Shown here: positions 1-7,203 of the stretch, piece after piece
Layout of the letters: each line of letters begins with the position of its first letter
Position numbering within the stretch: the stretch's first letter is position 1
Source of the DNA: Myxococcales bacterium UBA5297
Lineage (GTDB): Bacteria; Myxococcota; Myxococcia; Myxococcales; UBA5297
Reading direction: 5' to 3'
DNA length: 20,191 nucleotides
Assembly (NCBI GenBank): GCA_002408385.1
Contig: DHSB01000084.1
Location: forward strand, 28,733-48,923
Made by a program: the position numbers and the translations under genes
Notes under the pieces: generated by a model
The model's input: only the letters and a program-made list of their open reading frames with translations
The model's database searches: none
Told to the model about the DNA's origin: nothing

Positions 1-1
1 C

Positions 2-2041
2 CCGATGCCCCCGCCCCCCGCCGAGCCGAGCCCCGAGCCGCCTGCAGCCCCGCAGCCGGTCAAGGAGCCCGCGGCGGCCAAGCCCCTTCTGACGCTGCCG
101 CAGCGCACCAGCGTTCCGCCCTCGCCGCGCGCGAGCCTGCCCCCGCAGCCTGCGCCCGCATCCCTGCCGCCGCCGCCGGTCCCCAAGGACGCGCCGCCCG
201 AGCCAGCGGTCGCGGTCGGCCCGGTGCTGCCGCTCATCGTCGAGCCCAAGGCGCCCGCGCGCGCCCGGCCGGTCAAGGACGAGAAGAAGGACCCGTTCGC
301 CTTCGAGGGCGCCTCGAGCTTCAGCTTGCCGCCCCTCGATCTTCTCGAGGACCGCGAGAGCCAGCGTCAGGTCATCGACAAGGAAGCGTACTTCTCCACC
401 GCCGACAAGCTGCGCGAGAAGCTCGCCTCGTTCGGCATCGCGGGCACGGTCAAGGAGATCCGGCCCGGGCCGGTGGTCACGATGTACGAGTTCGAGCCGG
501 CGCCCGGAATCAAGATCTCCAAGATCGCCTCGCTCGCCGACGACCTCGCGATGGCGATGGAAGCGCTCAAGGTGCGCATCGTCGCCCCGATTCCGGGCAA
601 GGGCGTGGTGGGCATCGAGGTGCCCAACAAGCAGCGCGAGACGGTCTATCTGCGCGAGATCGTCGAGCAGGAGCTCTTCCTCAAGTCGCCCTCCAAGCTC
701 GCCATGGCCATCGGCAAGAACATCGAGGGCCTGCCCTACGTGACCGACCTCGCGAAGATGCCCCACCTGCTCATCGCCGGCACCACCGGCTCGGGCAAGT
801 CGGTCAGCGTCAACACGATGATCATGAGCATCCTCTTCAAGGCCACGCCGGAAGAGGTGCGCCTGATCATGGTCGACCCCAAGGTGACCGAGCTCTCGAT
901 CTACGAGGGGATTCCTCACCTGCTGCTGCCCGTGGTCACCGACGCGCGCAAGGCCGCGCTGGCGCTGCGGTGGGCGGTCGAGGAGATGGAGCGGCGCTAC
1001 CAGCTTCTGGCCGATGCGGGCGTGCGCAACATCGGCGGCTACAACAAGTGGGTCGAGCGGATGCAGGCAGAGGTGCCCGTGCCCGCGGCGCCCAAGGCCG
1101 ACAAGCCGCCGGTCCCCGCGAAGCTGCGAATCATCGACGTCGCCGAGGGCGAATCGGAAGAGGAGGCCATCGCGCGGGTGTCGAGCGACGGCCCGACCCT
1201 CGGCGTGCCTGCCCCCACCGACAACGCGCCCGAGAGCCCGAAGGTCTTCGCGCAGCCCGAGGATGGCTCGCTCGCCGAGTGCACAGACCAGAGCGTCGAG
1301 CCGCAGGCCTGCGACGAAGATGCGCCGCTGCCCGAGGAGCGGGTGCAGGCCGACGGCCCGAAGAAGCTGCCGTACATCGTGATCATCATCGACGAGGTGG
1401 CCGACCTGATGATGGTCGCCTCGCGCGAGGTCGAGACCTACGTGGCGCGCCTGGCGCAGATGGCACGCGCGGCCGGCATCCACCTGATGATCGCCACGCA
1501 GCGCCCCTCCACCGACGTCATCACCGGCGTCATCAAGGCCAACTTCCCCTCGCGCGTCAGCTTCCAGCTTCGCAGCAAGCCCGACTCGATGACCATCCTT
1601 GGCTGCGTGGGCGCCGAGGCGCTGCTCGGCATGGGCGACATGCTCATCCTGCCGCCGACCTCGGCGCACCTCGAGCGCGTCCACGGCGCTTTTGTCTCCG
1701 ACGGGGAGATCACCAAGGTCGTCGCGCACCTCAAGGCGCAGGGCAAACCGGTCTACGACGAGTCGATCCTCAAGCCGCGCGACGAGGAGTCGGAGGAGGG
1801 CGGCGGCGGCACCGAGGAGCACGCGGACGAGATGTACGACCAGTGCCTGGCCATCGTCAGCGAGATGCACACCGTGTCGGTCTCGATGCTCCAGCGCAAG
1901 TTGCGGCTCGGCTACAACCGCGCCGCGCGCATCATCGAGCGCATGGAGCGCGAGGGGATCGTCGGGCCGGCCAACGGCTCGAAGCCGCGCGAAGTGCTCA
2001 TCCGGCCAGTCGGCGAGATGCACAGAGAGGTCAATCTCTGA
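2..2041 (+). CDS. ftsK: DNA translocase FtsK/SpoIIIE, C-terminal motor region (5' partial)
   Basis: This is a hexameric ATP-driven DNA pump that clears chromosome ends from the division septum. The frame is open to the window edge, and the family's N-terminal membrane segments are not seen, so the true start is probably upstream. Counting from the first in-frame ATG (base 5), residues 1-95 are a Pro/Ala-rich linker and about 100-235 the alpha domain. The RecA-like beta domain follows, with Walker A GTTGSGKS (259-266), Walker B IVIIIDEVADLM (458-469) and the conserved ATQRPSTDVITGVIKANFPSR stretch (497 onward). The gamma winged helix (about 607-671, with LGYNRAARIIERME) should recognise KOPS-like sites. 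About 100 acidic, Pro-rich residues (352-454) replace the shorter loop usually found before Walker B. The stop TGA is at 2039-2041. The identification is very secure; only the N-terminus is unknown. Confidence 0.97.
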   Translation, partial: PMPPPPAEPSPEPPAAPQPVKEPAAAKPLLTLPQRTSVPPSPRASLPPQPAPASLPPPPVPKDAPPEPAVAVGPVLPLIVEPKAPARARPVKDEKKDPFAFEGASSFSLPPLDLLEDRESQRQVIDKEAYFSTADKLREKLASFGIAGTVKEIRPGPVVTMYEFEPAPGIKISKIASLADDLAMAMEALKVRIVAPIPGKGVVGIEVPNKQRETVYLREIVEQELFLKSPSKLAMAIGKNIEGLPYVTDLAKMPHLLIAGTTGSGKSVSVNTMIMSILFKATPEEVRLIMVDPKVTELSIYEGIPHLLLPVVTDARKAALALRWAVEEMERRYQLLADAGVRNIGGYNKWVERMQAEVPVPAAPKADKPPVPAKLRIIDVAEGESEEEAIARVSSDGPTLGVPAPTDNAPESPKVFAQPEDGSLAECTDQSVEPQACDEDAPLPEERVQADGPKKLPYIVIIIDEVADLMMVASREVETYVARLAQMARAAGIHLMIATQRPSTDVITGVIKANFPSRVSFQLRSKPDSMTILGCVGAEALLGMGDMLILPPTSAHLERVHGAFVSDGEITKVVAHLKAQGKPVYDESILKPRDEESEEGGGGTEEHADEMYDQCLAIVSEMHTVSVSMLQRKLRLGYNRAARIIERMEREGIVGPANGSKPREVLIRPVGEMHREVNL

Positions 2042-2103
2042 GGCAGTCGAGCGTCGAGAGTCGACCGCCCGCGCTTTGCCCGGAACCTGCGCGGGCGGCC
2101 GCA

Positions 2104-2134
2104 GGTTGGTAGGGGCGCAGCAGGCTGCGCCCGA
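2104..2134 (+). repeat. REP-like stem-loop, copy A
   Basis: GGTTGGTAGGGGCGCA is followed by a perfect 8-bp stem: GGGCGCAG (2113-2120), loop CAGG, CTGCGCCC (2125-2132). A second copy with the same GGTTGG(T/C)AGGGGCGCA head, stem length and 4-base loop lies at 17956-17986. Both are on the same strand, shortly after a stop codon. The absence of a following T-run argues against a classical intrinsic terminator. Confidence 0.6.
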
Positions 2135-2148
2135 AACCCGGCTTTTCA

Positions 2149-2164
2149 CTCCCAACTCCCAACT
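2149..2164 (-). repeat. Short run of GAGTTGG heptads
   Basis: Two and a bit copies of the heptad CCCAACT on the plus strand, equal to AGTTGGG on the minus strand. This is the same heptad as the longer run at 5245-5290 but in the opposite orientation. Both runs lie close to a shared 14-base motif, which suggests one dispersed composite element. Confidence 0.6.
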
Positions 2165-2350
2165 CACTCCTCCCGACTCGGTCGAGCTCCCTGGGCCCGG
2201 CGGGAGCCGAGCTTCTGTCGTGCTCTCTCAGCGAGCGAGCGCGCGGGCGCCGCTCCCTTTGCTGGACTGCGCCCATGGACAGGTTTGGGCGCGCTGGAGG
2301 CCGGGCCCGGGGCGTTGCGGCCGCCGGGCGACGAGCCGAAAGATCCCGTC

Positions 2351-3760
2351 ATGTGCGCGCCTTCGTTTCGGGCGGCGCGGCTGCGACCTGCCGTCGCGCT
2401 GCTGGCGCTCGCCTCGCTCTCTTGCAGCCGCACCGCCAGGGAGGACGGGGGCTCGTCGCTCGCTTCGCCCGGCCGCCACTTCGGCGAGAGTGTCCAAGTG
2501 ACGCCTTCGGTGGCCCGCAGGCTACGCGCCATCATCGAGGGTGGGCCGGCCCGCGACGACGCGGCGTTCATGAAGGTCGGCGACTCGCTCACGGTCAACT
2601 GCAACTCGCTCTGCTGCTTCGCCGCTGCTTCGGGCCAACCGGTCGATCTGGATGGGCGCGAGGCGCTGGCGCAGACCATCGCCCACTTCGACAGGCCTCT
2701 GACGCCGGGCGGCGAATCCTCCTGGGACCGCTCGAGCGAGGCGGCGAGCCTCGGGGTCTGGTCCGGCTGGCCGCTCGCGCCGTCGGACGACGGGCGCGCG
2801 GCGCCCCTGCTGCGCGAGATCGACGCCATCGACCCGCGCTTTGCCGTGGTCATGCTCGGCACCAACGATCTCGCCGGGACCAGCCTCGAGCATTGGGTCG
2901 GGCCCAAGGGGCTGCGCGCCTATGCCACCAACCTCACCGCCATCGTCGACGCGCTCACCGCGCGCGGGGTCATCCCGCTGCTGACCTACATCCCGCCGGT
3001 CTACGCCGAGGAGGCGCGGCGCAGGTTCACGCCCGCCTTCAACGCCATCGTGCGCGGGGTCGCGGTCGCCGCTCGGGTGCCGACGATCGATTGCTACTCG
3101 GAGATGGCCGAGCTCGGGCCTTCGAGCATCAGTCCCGACGGCGTCCACCCGGCCTACGACACCCGCTCGGCCTGCATCCTCACGCCGGAAGGGCTTCGCT
3201 TCGGCTTCAACGTGCGCAACCTCCGCACGCTCGAAACGCTCCACGCGGTGCGCGTGGCGCTGTTCGAGGACCAGGTAAGCGTGCCAGAGGCGCCCGAGAT
3301 CGAGGGCGCCGCAACCGCGAGCGCGCCGCTGGTCATCGCGTCGCTGCCGTTCGCGGTGGCGCTCGCCGGCGAGGGCCCAAACACCTCGAGCCCGTTGCGG
3401 GACTACCGCGCCTGCGGCGGGCAGGACGGCGCCGACGGCGCCGAATGGATTCTGCGACTGCACCTCGACTCGGCGGCGCCGCTGCGGGTCATCGCCGTGC
3501 CGCCGAGAGGGGAATGCGAGGCCGGCGGCGGTCCGGGCGTGCGCTGCGACGGCTCGCGCGACGTGAGCGTCGCGCTCTTCGCGGGCAACCTCGAGGCCTC
3601 GTCGTGCCTGGCTGCGCACTCGACCCTTCTCGAGAGGCGAGTGCCCGCCGGTGACTACTTCGTCGTCGTCGACACCTATCGCGGCGCGAAGGGGCCCGAG
3701 TACGTCGTGCTCACCGTCGATCGCTGCCTCGCCGACGATCCGCGCTGCGCGGGCGAGTAG
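2351..3760 (+). CDS. SGNH/GDSL-family hydrolase, predicted lipoprotein
   Basis: A predicted exported esterase/lipase-type hydrolase of 469 aa. A lipoprotein-style signal (hydrophobic residues 11-24, candidate lipid Cys at 25 in a relaxed LSC box) supports the ATG at 2351; an upstream TTG at 2285 would bury it. SGNH blocks are visible: GDSL with nucleophile Ser79, GTND (170-173) supplying the oxyanion-hole Asn, and DGVHP with Asp263 and His266. The C-terminal part (about 325-469) is a separate beta-rich segment with six cysteines and an ending resembling pre-peptidase C-terminal (PPC-like) domains (GDYFVVVDTYRG). The substrate cannot be predicted; SGNH enzymes act on acyl esters of lipids, glycans or peptidoglycan. 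The gene is convergent with the small lipoprotein gene at 3807-4235. Confidence 0.85.
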   Translation: MCAPSFRAARLRPAVALLALASLSCSRTAREDGGSSLASPGRHFGESVQVTPSVARRLRAIIEGGPARDDAAFMKVGDSLTVNCNSLCCFAAASGQPVDLDGREALAQTIAHFDRPLTPGGESSWDRSSEAASLGVWSGWPLAPSDDGRAAPLLREIDAIDPRFAVVMLGTNDLAGTSLEHWVGPKGLRAYATNLTAIVDALTARGVIPLLTYIPPVYAEEARRRFTPAFNAIVRGVAVAARVPTIDCYSEMAELGPSSISPDGVHPAYDTRSACILTPEGLRFGFNVRNLRTLETLHAVRVALFEDQVSVPEAPEIEGAATASAPLVIASLPFAVALAGEGPNTSSPLRDYRACGGQDGADGAEWILRLHLDSAAPLRVIAVPPRGECEAGGGPGVRCDGSRDVSVALFAGNLEASSCLAAHSTLLERRVPAGDYFVVVDTYRGAKGPEYVVLTVDRCLADDPRCAGE

Positions 3761-3804
3761 GGCGGCGGCTCTCCGGGAGCCGGTGCTCCGGCCCCGGCCC
3801 GCCC
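3760..3804. terminator. GC-rich dyad between convergent genes
   Basis: Outer arms GGGCGG (3760-3765) and CCGCCC (3799-3804) enclose an inner hairpin GGCTC-TCCGG-GAGCC (3767-3781). It sits exactly between the convergent stop codons of the SGNH hydrolase and the small lipoprotein gene, so it could end transcription from both sides. There is no T-run on either strand, so this is a position-based guess. Confidence 0.35.
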
Positions 3805-3806
3805 CT

Positions 3807-4235
3807 TCAGCGCGCGTCCCACTGGGCCATGCCGAGCGGGCAGCTACTCGTCCCCCCGGTGTCGAACAGCGACACCTTGTAGATTCCCGCGCTGCGCTGG
3901 TCGAAGGTGTTGCGCCCCGCCTCGCTCACGGTGATGACGTCGCCCGGGCCGAACCTCCCGTCGCCGTCCACGTCGGTGGTCAGCTCGTAGCGCAGGCTGA
4001 CGATGGTCGCGTACTGGAGGCCGCGCGCTTCGACGCCGGTCATCAGTCTGTTGACCCGGAACCGCGGGCCGTCCTCCTGCTGGTCGCAGTAGCGGAGGAA
4101 GAACAGCGTGTCGTCGCCCGACTCGCTCAAGGCCGACGGCGCGTCGGCCACGTCCAGTCCGACAAGGGGTGTCTCCTCCGGCAACGGCCCGCACCCGAAC
4201 GCCAAGAACACGCACAGCACGACGGCTGCTCTCAT
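3807..4235 (-). CDS. Small predicted lipoprotein with Ca-binding-type loop, unknown function
   Basis: A 142-aa protein I do not recognise. The N-terminus is a short lipoprotein-type signal (VVLCVFLAFGC, candidate lipid Cys15). The start is well supported by GGGAGG about 7 bases upstream of the ATG at 4235. Residues 88-99 read DVDGDGRFGPGD, which fits the EF-hand/dockerin-type calcium loop (Asp at 1, 3, 5, Gly at 6, Asp at 12), here as a single copy in an otherwise beta-rich sequence. Two further Cys (50, 132) could form a disulphide. The gene is divergent from the LolA-like gene across a 257-bp spacer. It may be a calcium-stabilised envelope protein, but nothing in the context gives a role. 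Confidence 0.75.
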   Translation of the reverse strand: MRAAVVLCVFLAFGCGPLPEETPLVGLDVADAPSALSESGDDTLFFLRYCDQQEDGPRFRVNRLMTGVEARGLQYATIVSLRYELTTDVDGDGRFGPGDVITVSEAGRNTFDQRSAGIYKVSLFDTGGTSSCPLGMAQWDAR

Positions 4236-4492
4236 CCACGCCTCCCTTCACGCCCGCGGAAATGCTCGGCTTGAGATGGGTTGGGCATCGCTCGCCTGCC
4301 CATCAAGCGCCTGGGGCTTCGTTCCCCCGAGGTGGCGTGAGGCGAAAGCTCACGGGTGCGCACGACGGGCGCACGCGCGCGGCAGCGGACGCCCAGTGGT
4401 GCCCGGGCCGTCGGCACGGCCCGTCGCGCGAGCGGGCGCGCCTCTTCGGCGGGCGGGGCGCCGCCCGCGGGCGATCGGCTAGAGTGCGCCCC

Positions 4493-5239
4493 ATGCGTCC
4501 GCTCCTGCCGCTCGTCCTGTTCCTCGCCCTCGCCGGGTGCAAGAGGAGCGAGCCGAATCCGCCCGAAGAGCTGCTCTCGCGGCTCAAGGCCGGGCTCGCC
4601 GCGCGCGAGAAGAAGCTCGTCTCCTTCGGGTACGAAGGCACTACGGTCCAGGGCGATGAGCGCGCCGAGTTCGCCTTCGCCTTCCGGGCGCCGAAGAAGA
4701 TGCGTGCCGAGCTCGTCACGTCCGGCCTGACGTTCGTTTTCGACGGGCGGCAGTTCACGCAGTGGGACCCGGGCAGCAGGCTGCTTCAGCGGATCGACCT
4801 CGGGAAGGCTTCGCCCGAGGCCGCCGCGCTCTTCCTGCACCAGTACTTCTCGCCGTTCGTGCCCGAGGGCTGGCGCACGCCTCTGCTCGGCGGAAGGCTG
4901 AGCGCAAGCCAGACGCCAGAGGGCCAGGTCCGGGTGAGCGCGGTCACCGGAGAGGGGCTCGAGGCGGTCGAGGTCACCTACCTCTTCGCGCAGCCGGGCT
5001 TCGACTTCGTCGGCAAGACGGTTCGCGAGGGCGGCTCGGCTCGGGTCGAGCGGACGCACTGTGAGGAGGCGCTCGGGCTCTGCTTCCCAATCCGGGTCCA
5101 GGAGACGATCGCCGGCGCGCCGGCGGCGACGACCGAGCTTCGCAACGTGGTCGTCAACGGGCCGCTCGCGCCCGAGGTGTTCGAGCTCGAGCCGCCGCCT
5201 GGAGCCAGGGTCGAGACCCGGAGGCTCGATGAGTTGTGA
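4493..5239 (+). CDS. LolA/RseB-like fold outer-envelope lipoprotein
   Basis: A 248-aa predicted lipoprotein. The ATG at 4493 gives a compact signal MRPLLPLVLFLALAGC with a canonical lipobox LAGC (lipid Cys16). The rest has the pattern of the LolA/LolB/RseB half-barrel superfamily: LLSRLKAGLAAREKKLVSFGY, then alternating strands including KKMRAELVTSGLTFVFDGRQFTQW, and late strands ending EVFELEPPPGA, a typical last-strand signature of such proteins. Family members bind lipid or acyl chains and help move or sense lipoproteins. A true LolA is soluble and periplasmic; the lipid anchor makes this more LolB-like or a separate sorting-type protein. It does not overlap a neighbour, and its stop is followed directly by the heptad repeats. 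Confidence 0.7.
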   Translation: MRPLLPLVLFLALAGCKRSEPNPPEELLSRLKAGLAAREKKLVSFGYEGTTVQGDERAEFAFAFRAPKKMRAELVTSGLTFVFDGRQFTQWDPGSRLLQRIDLGKASPEAAALFLHQYFSPFVPEGWRTPLLGGRLSASQTPEGQVRVSAVTGEGLEAVEVTYLFAQPGFDFVGKTVREGGSARVERTHCEEALGLCFPIRVQETIAGAPAATTELRNVVVNGPLAPEVFELEPPPGARVETRRLDEL

Positions 5240-5244
5240 GTTTT

Positions 5245-5290
5245 GAGTTGGGAGTTGGGAGTTGGGAGTTGGGAGTTGGGAGTTGGGAGT
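5245..5290 (+). repeat. Heptanucleotide tandem repeat (GAGTTGG)x6.6
   Basis: Six perfect GAGTTGG units plus GAGT, starting 5 bases after the stop of the LolA-like gene, in the spacer between convergent genes. It resembles the short tandemly repeated heptamers known from cyanobacterial genomes, although this organism looks unrelated. A short inverted counterpart lies at 2149-2164. Confidence 0.95.
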
Positions 5291-5322
5291 CGCTTCGAAG
5301 GCGCGGCGATAGTCCGAACTTT

Positions 5323-5336
5323 GGCGGTCGACTCTC
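5323..5336 (-). repeat. 14-bp dispersed motif, copy B
   Basis: GGCGGTCGACTCTC here is the exact reverse complement of GAGAGTCGACCGCC at 2056-2069. On the minus strand it follows the WD40 gene stop by 3 bases, as the other copy follows the ftsK stop by 14. It extends to a small dyad GGCGG-N8-CCGCC (5323-5340). A diverged relative lies just after the stop of the LpoA-like gene (about 7190-7203). Confidence 0.6.
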
Positions 5337-5339
5337 CGC

Positions 5340-6974
5340 CTACCGCCGCTCCGCCGAAGGGGTCGCCGAAGGGGTCGCCGAAGGGGTGGCGTAACGCACG
5401 TCGTAGAGTACCGCCGCCGGGTCGGACTTCGCCTCGAGCGATGGCTTCTGCGGCGTCCACGCGGCGACCGCGAGGTGGCGGCCATCCGGGCTGAAGCGGG
5501 CGCGCCGCACCGACCAGCCGAGCTCGTCGCTGACTAGAGGCTCGTTCGCGTCGGCGGCATCGGCCGAGAAGAGGTAGAGCCTCCTGTCCCAGCCGCCGGT
5601 CGCCAGGCTCCTGCCGTCGGGGCTGATACCGGCGGTCGAAACCGTGCCCCGGTGTCTGATGAAGCGCCGCTCGACCGTGCCGGTCGAGCCATCGACGATG
5701 GCGGCGAAGTTGCCCTGGCTCAAGGGCTCGACCTCTCCCGCCTTCTCCCTCCGGTAGACCTCGAGCGTGCGCTCTGCCTTGTGTTCACCGAACGCGACGC
5801 CGAGCCGTTCTCCCCGCAAGTCGACCGACAAGTCGTTGACGAAGCCCGGATACTCCCAGCGCGACAGCTCCTCGAGCGCGGGCAGCTCGGCGGTCGTGGC
5901 GTCGGCGGCAGAGCGCGCGGTGAAGATCGCCTCGCCCATCGTCTCGTCCAGGCGCACCTCGAAGCGTTCGACCAGATCCTGGCCGATGACCCCGTCGAGC
6001 GCCTCGGGCACGCACGCATCGCAGAGGGCCAGGTCGACATCGGCGACCCGCAGCGCCTCGAGCTGCAGGGCCTGATCGCGCGCCCATCGGACAAGCGCCG
6101 GCCCCGAGGGCGTCTGCGCGGTGAGCGTCGACTCGAGCGCCGCCGGGTCGATGCCCGCTGCCCGGGCGGCGGCGACCCTCAGGCTGCTGTGCGCGGCGCG
6201 CGCGTCGACCGCCAGCCGCAGGGCCGGGCTGCCATTGATCGAGGCGGTGACGACGCGGAACCTGCCCGAGAGCCGGAAGCGCACGCGGGCTTCGGTCACC
6301 GTCGTCAGGCGGGTGGCGACCCGGTGGCGGGCGATGGTCTTGTCCCAGCCTCCCGAGTAGAGCAGGCCCGAGCTGTCGAAACCGAGCGCGCGCACCTCGT
6401 CGCGGTGCGCGCGCAGCTCGGTGCCGAAGCGCAACGACGGCGCCTCGAAGACGGTGAGCATGCCCAAGGCGCTGCCGGTGACGAGGAGCCTGCCGTCGGG
6501 CGACCAGGCGAGCGCGCTCAGAGGCTCGTCGGCGGTGGCGAGCGCGAGCTGCTTGCCGGTCGCGCGCTCGTGGATGCGCAGCGAGCCGTCGCGCGCGGCG
6601 GTGGCGACCAACGAGCCGTCCGGCGAGAACACGAGCCCTTCGACGTCGTGCTCGCTGGCGCCGAGAGCGAGGTCGGCGGTGCGGCGCGGCGCCGGCTCGA
6701 GCTCCCACAGGCCCAGGCGAAACTGCTTCGCGCCCAGGTGCGTGTAGGCGAAGCCCACCGGCGGGGAGGTCGCGGCGGCCGCGTAGCAGAAATCACTGCG
6801 GTCGAGCACCGCGCGTTCGGAGAGGGAGACGACCGGCGCGGCGACGAACCCCTCGGGCCCGGTCGCCAGCGCGCGACCTGCGGTGCCGCGCGCGGTCGCG
6901 CACCCGCCCAGCGCGACGAGGAGCGACAAGCCCGCGGCTGGGAAGAGAGGAGAATGCAGAGCTCGAGCGGGCAT
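5340..6974 (-). CDS. WD40-propeller lipoprotein with inserted degenerate retropepsin-like domain
   Basis: A 544-aa predicted lipoprotein. The ATG at 6974 has GAGGTG 5 bases upstream and gives a signal ending LVALGGC (lipid Cys25); frame upstream of it reads as non-coding. WD40-type repeats occupy about 107-220 (FSPDGSLVATAARDG, WSPDGRLLVTGSALG, SSGLLYSGGWDKT) and about 371-530 (ISPDGRSLATGGWDR, FSPDGRHLAVAAW), with a possible extra blade at 48-95. Between them, about 228-355, lies a segment patterned like a clan-AA aspartic protease: VVTASINGSPALRLAVDARA, where D-T/S-G is expected, then DGVIGQDLVERFEVRLDE (327-344). The catalytic D-T-G reads D257-A-R, so the domain is probably inactive and used for binding. 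The C-terminus ends in three TPSA-type repeats. The role is unknown; it may be a scaffold at the envelope. Confidence 0.75.
   Translation of the reverse strand: MPARALHSPLFPAAGLSLLVALGGCATARGTAGRALATGPEGFVAAPVVSLSERAVLDRSDFCYAAAATSPPVGFAYTHLGAKQFRLGLWELEPAPRRTADLALGASEHDVEGLVFSPDGSLVATAARDGSLRIHERATGKQLALATADEPLSALAWSPDGRLLVTGSALGMLTVFEAPSLRFGTELRAHRDEVRALGFDSSGLLYSGGWDKTIARHRVATRLTTVTEARVRFRLSGRFRVVTASINGSPALRLAVDARAAHSSLRVAAARAAGIDPAALESTLTAQTPSGPALVRWARDQALQLEALRVADVDLALCDACVPEALDGVIGQDLVERFEVRLDETMGEAIFTARSAADATTAELPALEELSRWEYPGFVNDLSVDLRGERLGVAFGEHKAERTLEVYRREKAGEVEPLSQGNFAAIVDGSTGTVERRFIRHRGTVSTAGISPDGRSLATGGWDRRLYLFSADAADANEPLVSDELGWSVRRARFSPDGRHLAVAAWTPQKPSLEAKSDPAAVLYDVRYATPSATPSATPSAERR
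5352..5387 (-). repeat. 12-bp tandem repeat in the 3' end of the WD40 gene
   Basis: Three exact tandem copies of CGCCGAAGGGGT. On the minus strand they encode the repeated tetrapeptide of the Ala-Thr-Pro-Ser tail, in frame, so copy-number change would only lengthen or shorten the tail. Confidence 0.9.
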
Positions 6975-6991
6975 CGGGCACCTCGAGAGAC

Positions 6992-7005
6992 CCCGCGGCC
7001 GCGGG
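6992..7005. promoter_or_regulatory. 14-bp palindrome in the leader of the WD40 lipoprotein gene
   Basis: CCCGCGGCCGCGGG is a perfect palindrome ending 18 bases upstream of the ATG at 6974. It could be an operator or an mRNA hairpin, but such palindromes arise easily at this GC content, so the call is weak. Confidence 0.25.
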
Positions 7006-7140
7006 CAGGTGGTCGGCCGTCGCCGCCGGGGGCTCGCCGGCGGCCTCCCGGCGCGGCCCGGGCGGTGCTGCTCACCTTGAGATTCGTTGCGCGGCGGCGC
7101 GATTTCCCGAGCTCCGGGGTTCAGGCCGACCGCGGGGAAG

Positions 7141-7189
7141 GCCAGCACGAAGGCTGGCGCTCCGGGCCTCGACGGGGGCGAAGCCCGGA
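7141..7189 (-). terminator. Two tandem stem-loops after the LpoA-like gene
   Basis: GCCAGC-ACGAAG-GCTGGC (7141-7158) and TCCGGGC-N15-GCCCGGA (7161-7189) are perfect inverted repeats starting about 15 bases past the stop of the minus-strand gene that ends at 7204. Position suggests mRNA 3'-end protection or termination. No T-run follows, so rho-dependent termination or stabilisation is as likely. Confidence 0.4.
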
Positions 7190-7203
7190 CCGTCGGCTCT
7201 CGA

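Larger units (their letters stand above)
2042..2350. other. Gene-free spacer after ftsK, repeat-bearing
   Basis: This 309-bp stretch holds no convincing gene. It contains a 14-base motif (2056-2069) that recurs inverted at 5323-5336, a stem-loop element (2104-2134) that recurs near 17956, and a short run of CCCAACT heptads (about 2149-2164) that recurs inverted at 5245-5290. No clear promoter or U-tract terminator was seen. Confidence 0.7.

Noticed and set aside
6975..7148. Longer N-terminus for the WD40 lipoprotein (start at 7148)
   Set aside because: The added 58 residues are Arg/Pro-rich and would bury an excellent lipoprotein signal that has its own ribosome-binding site.
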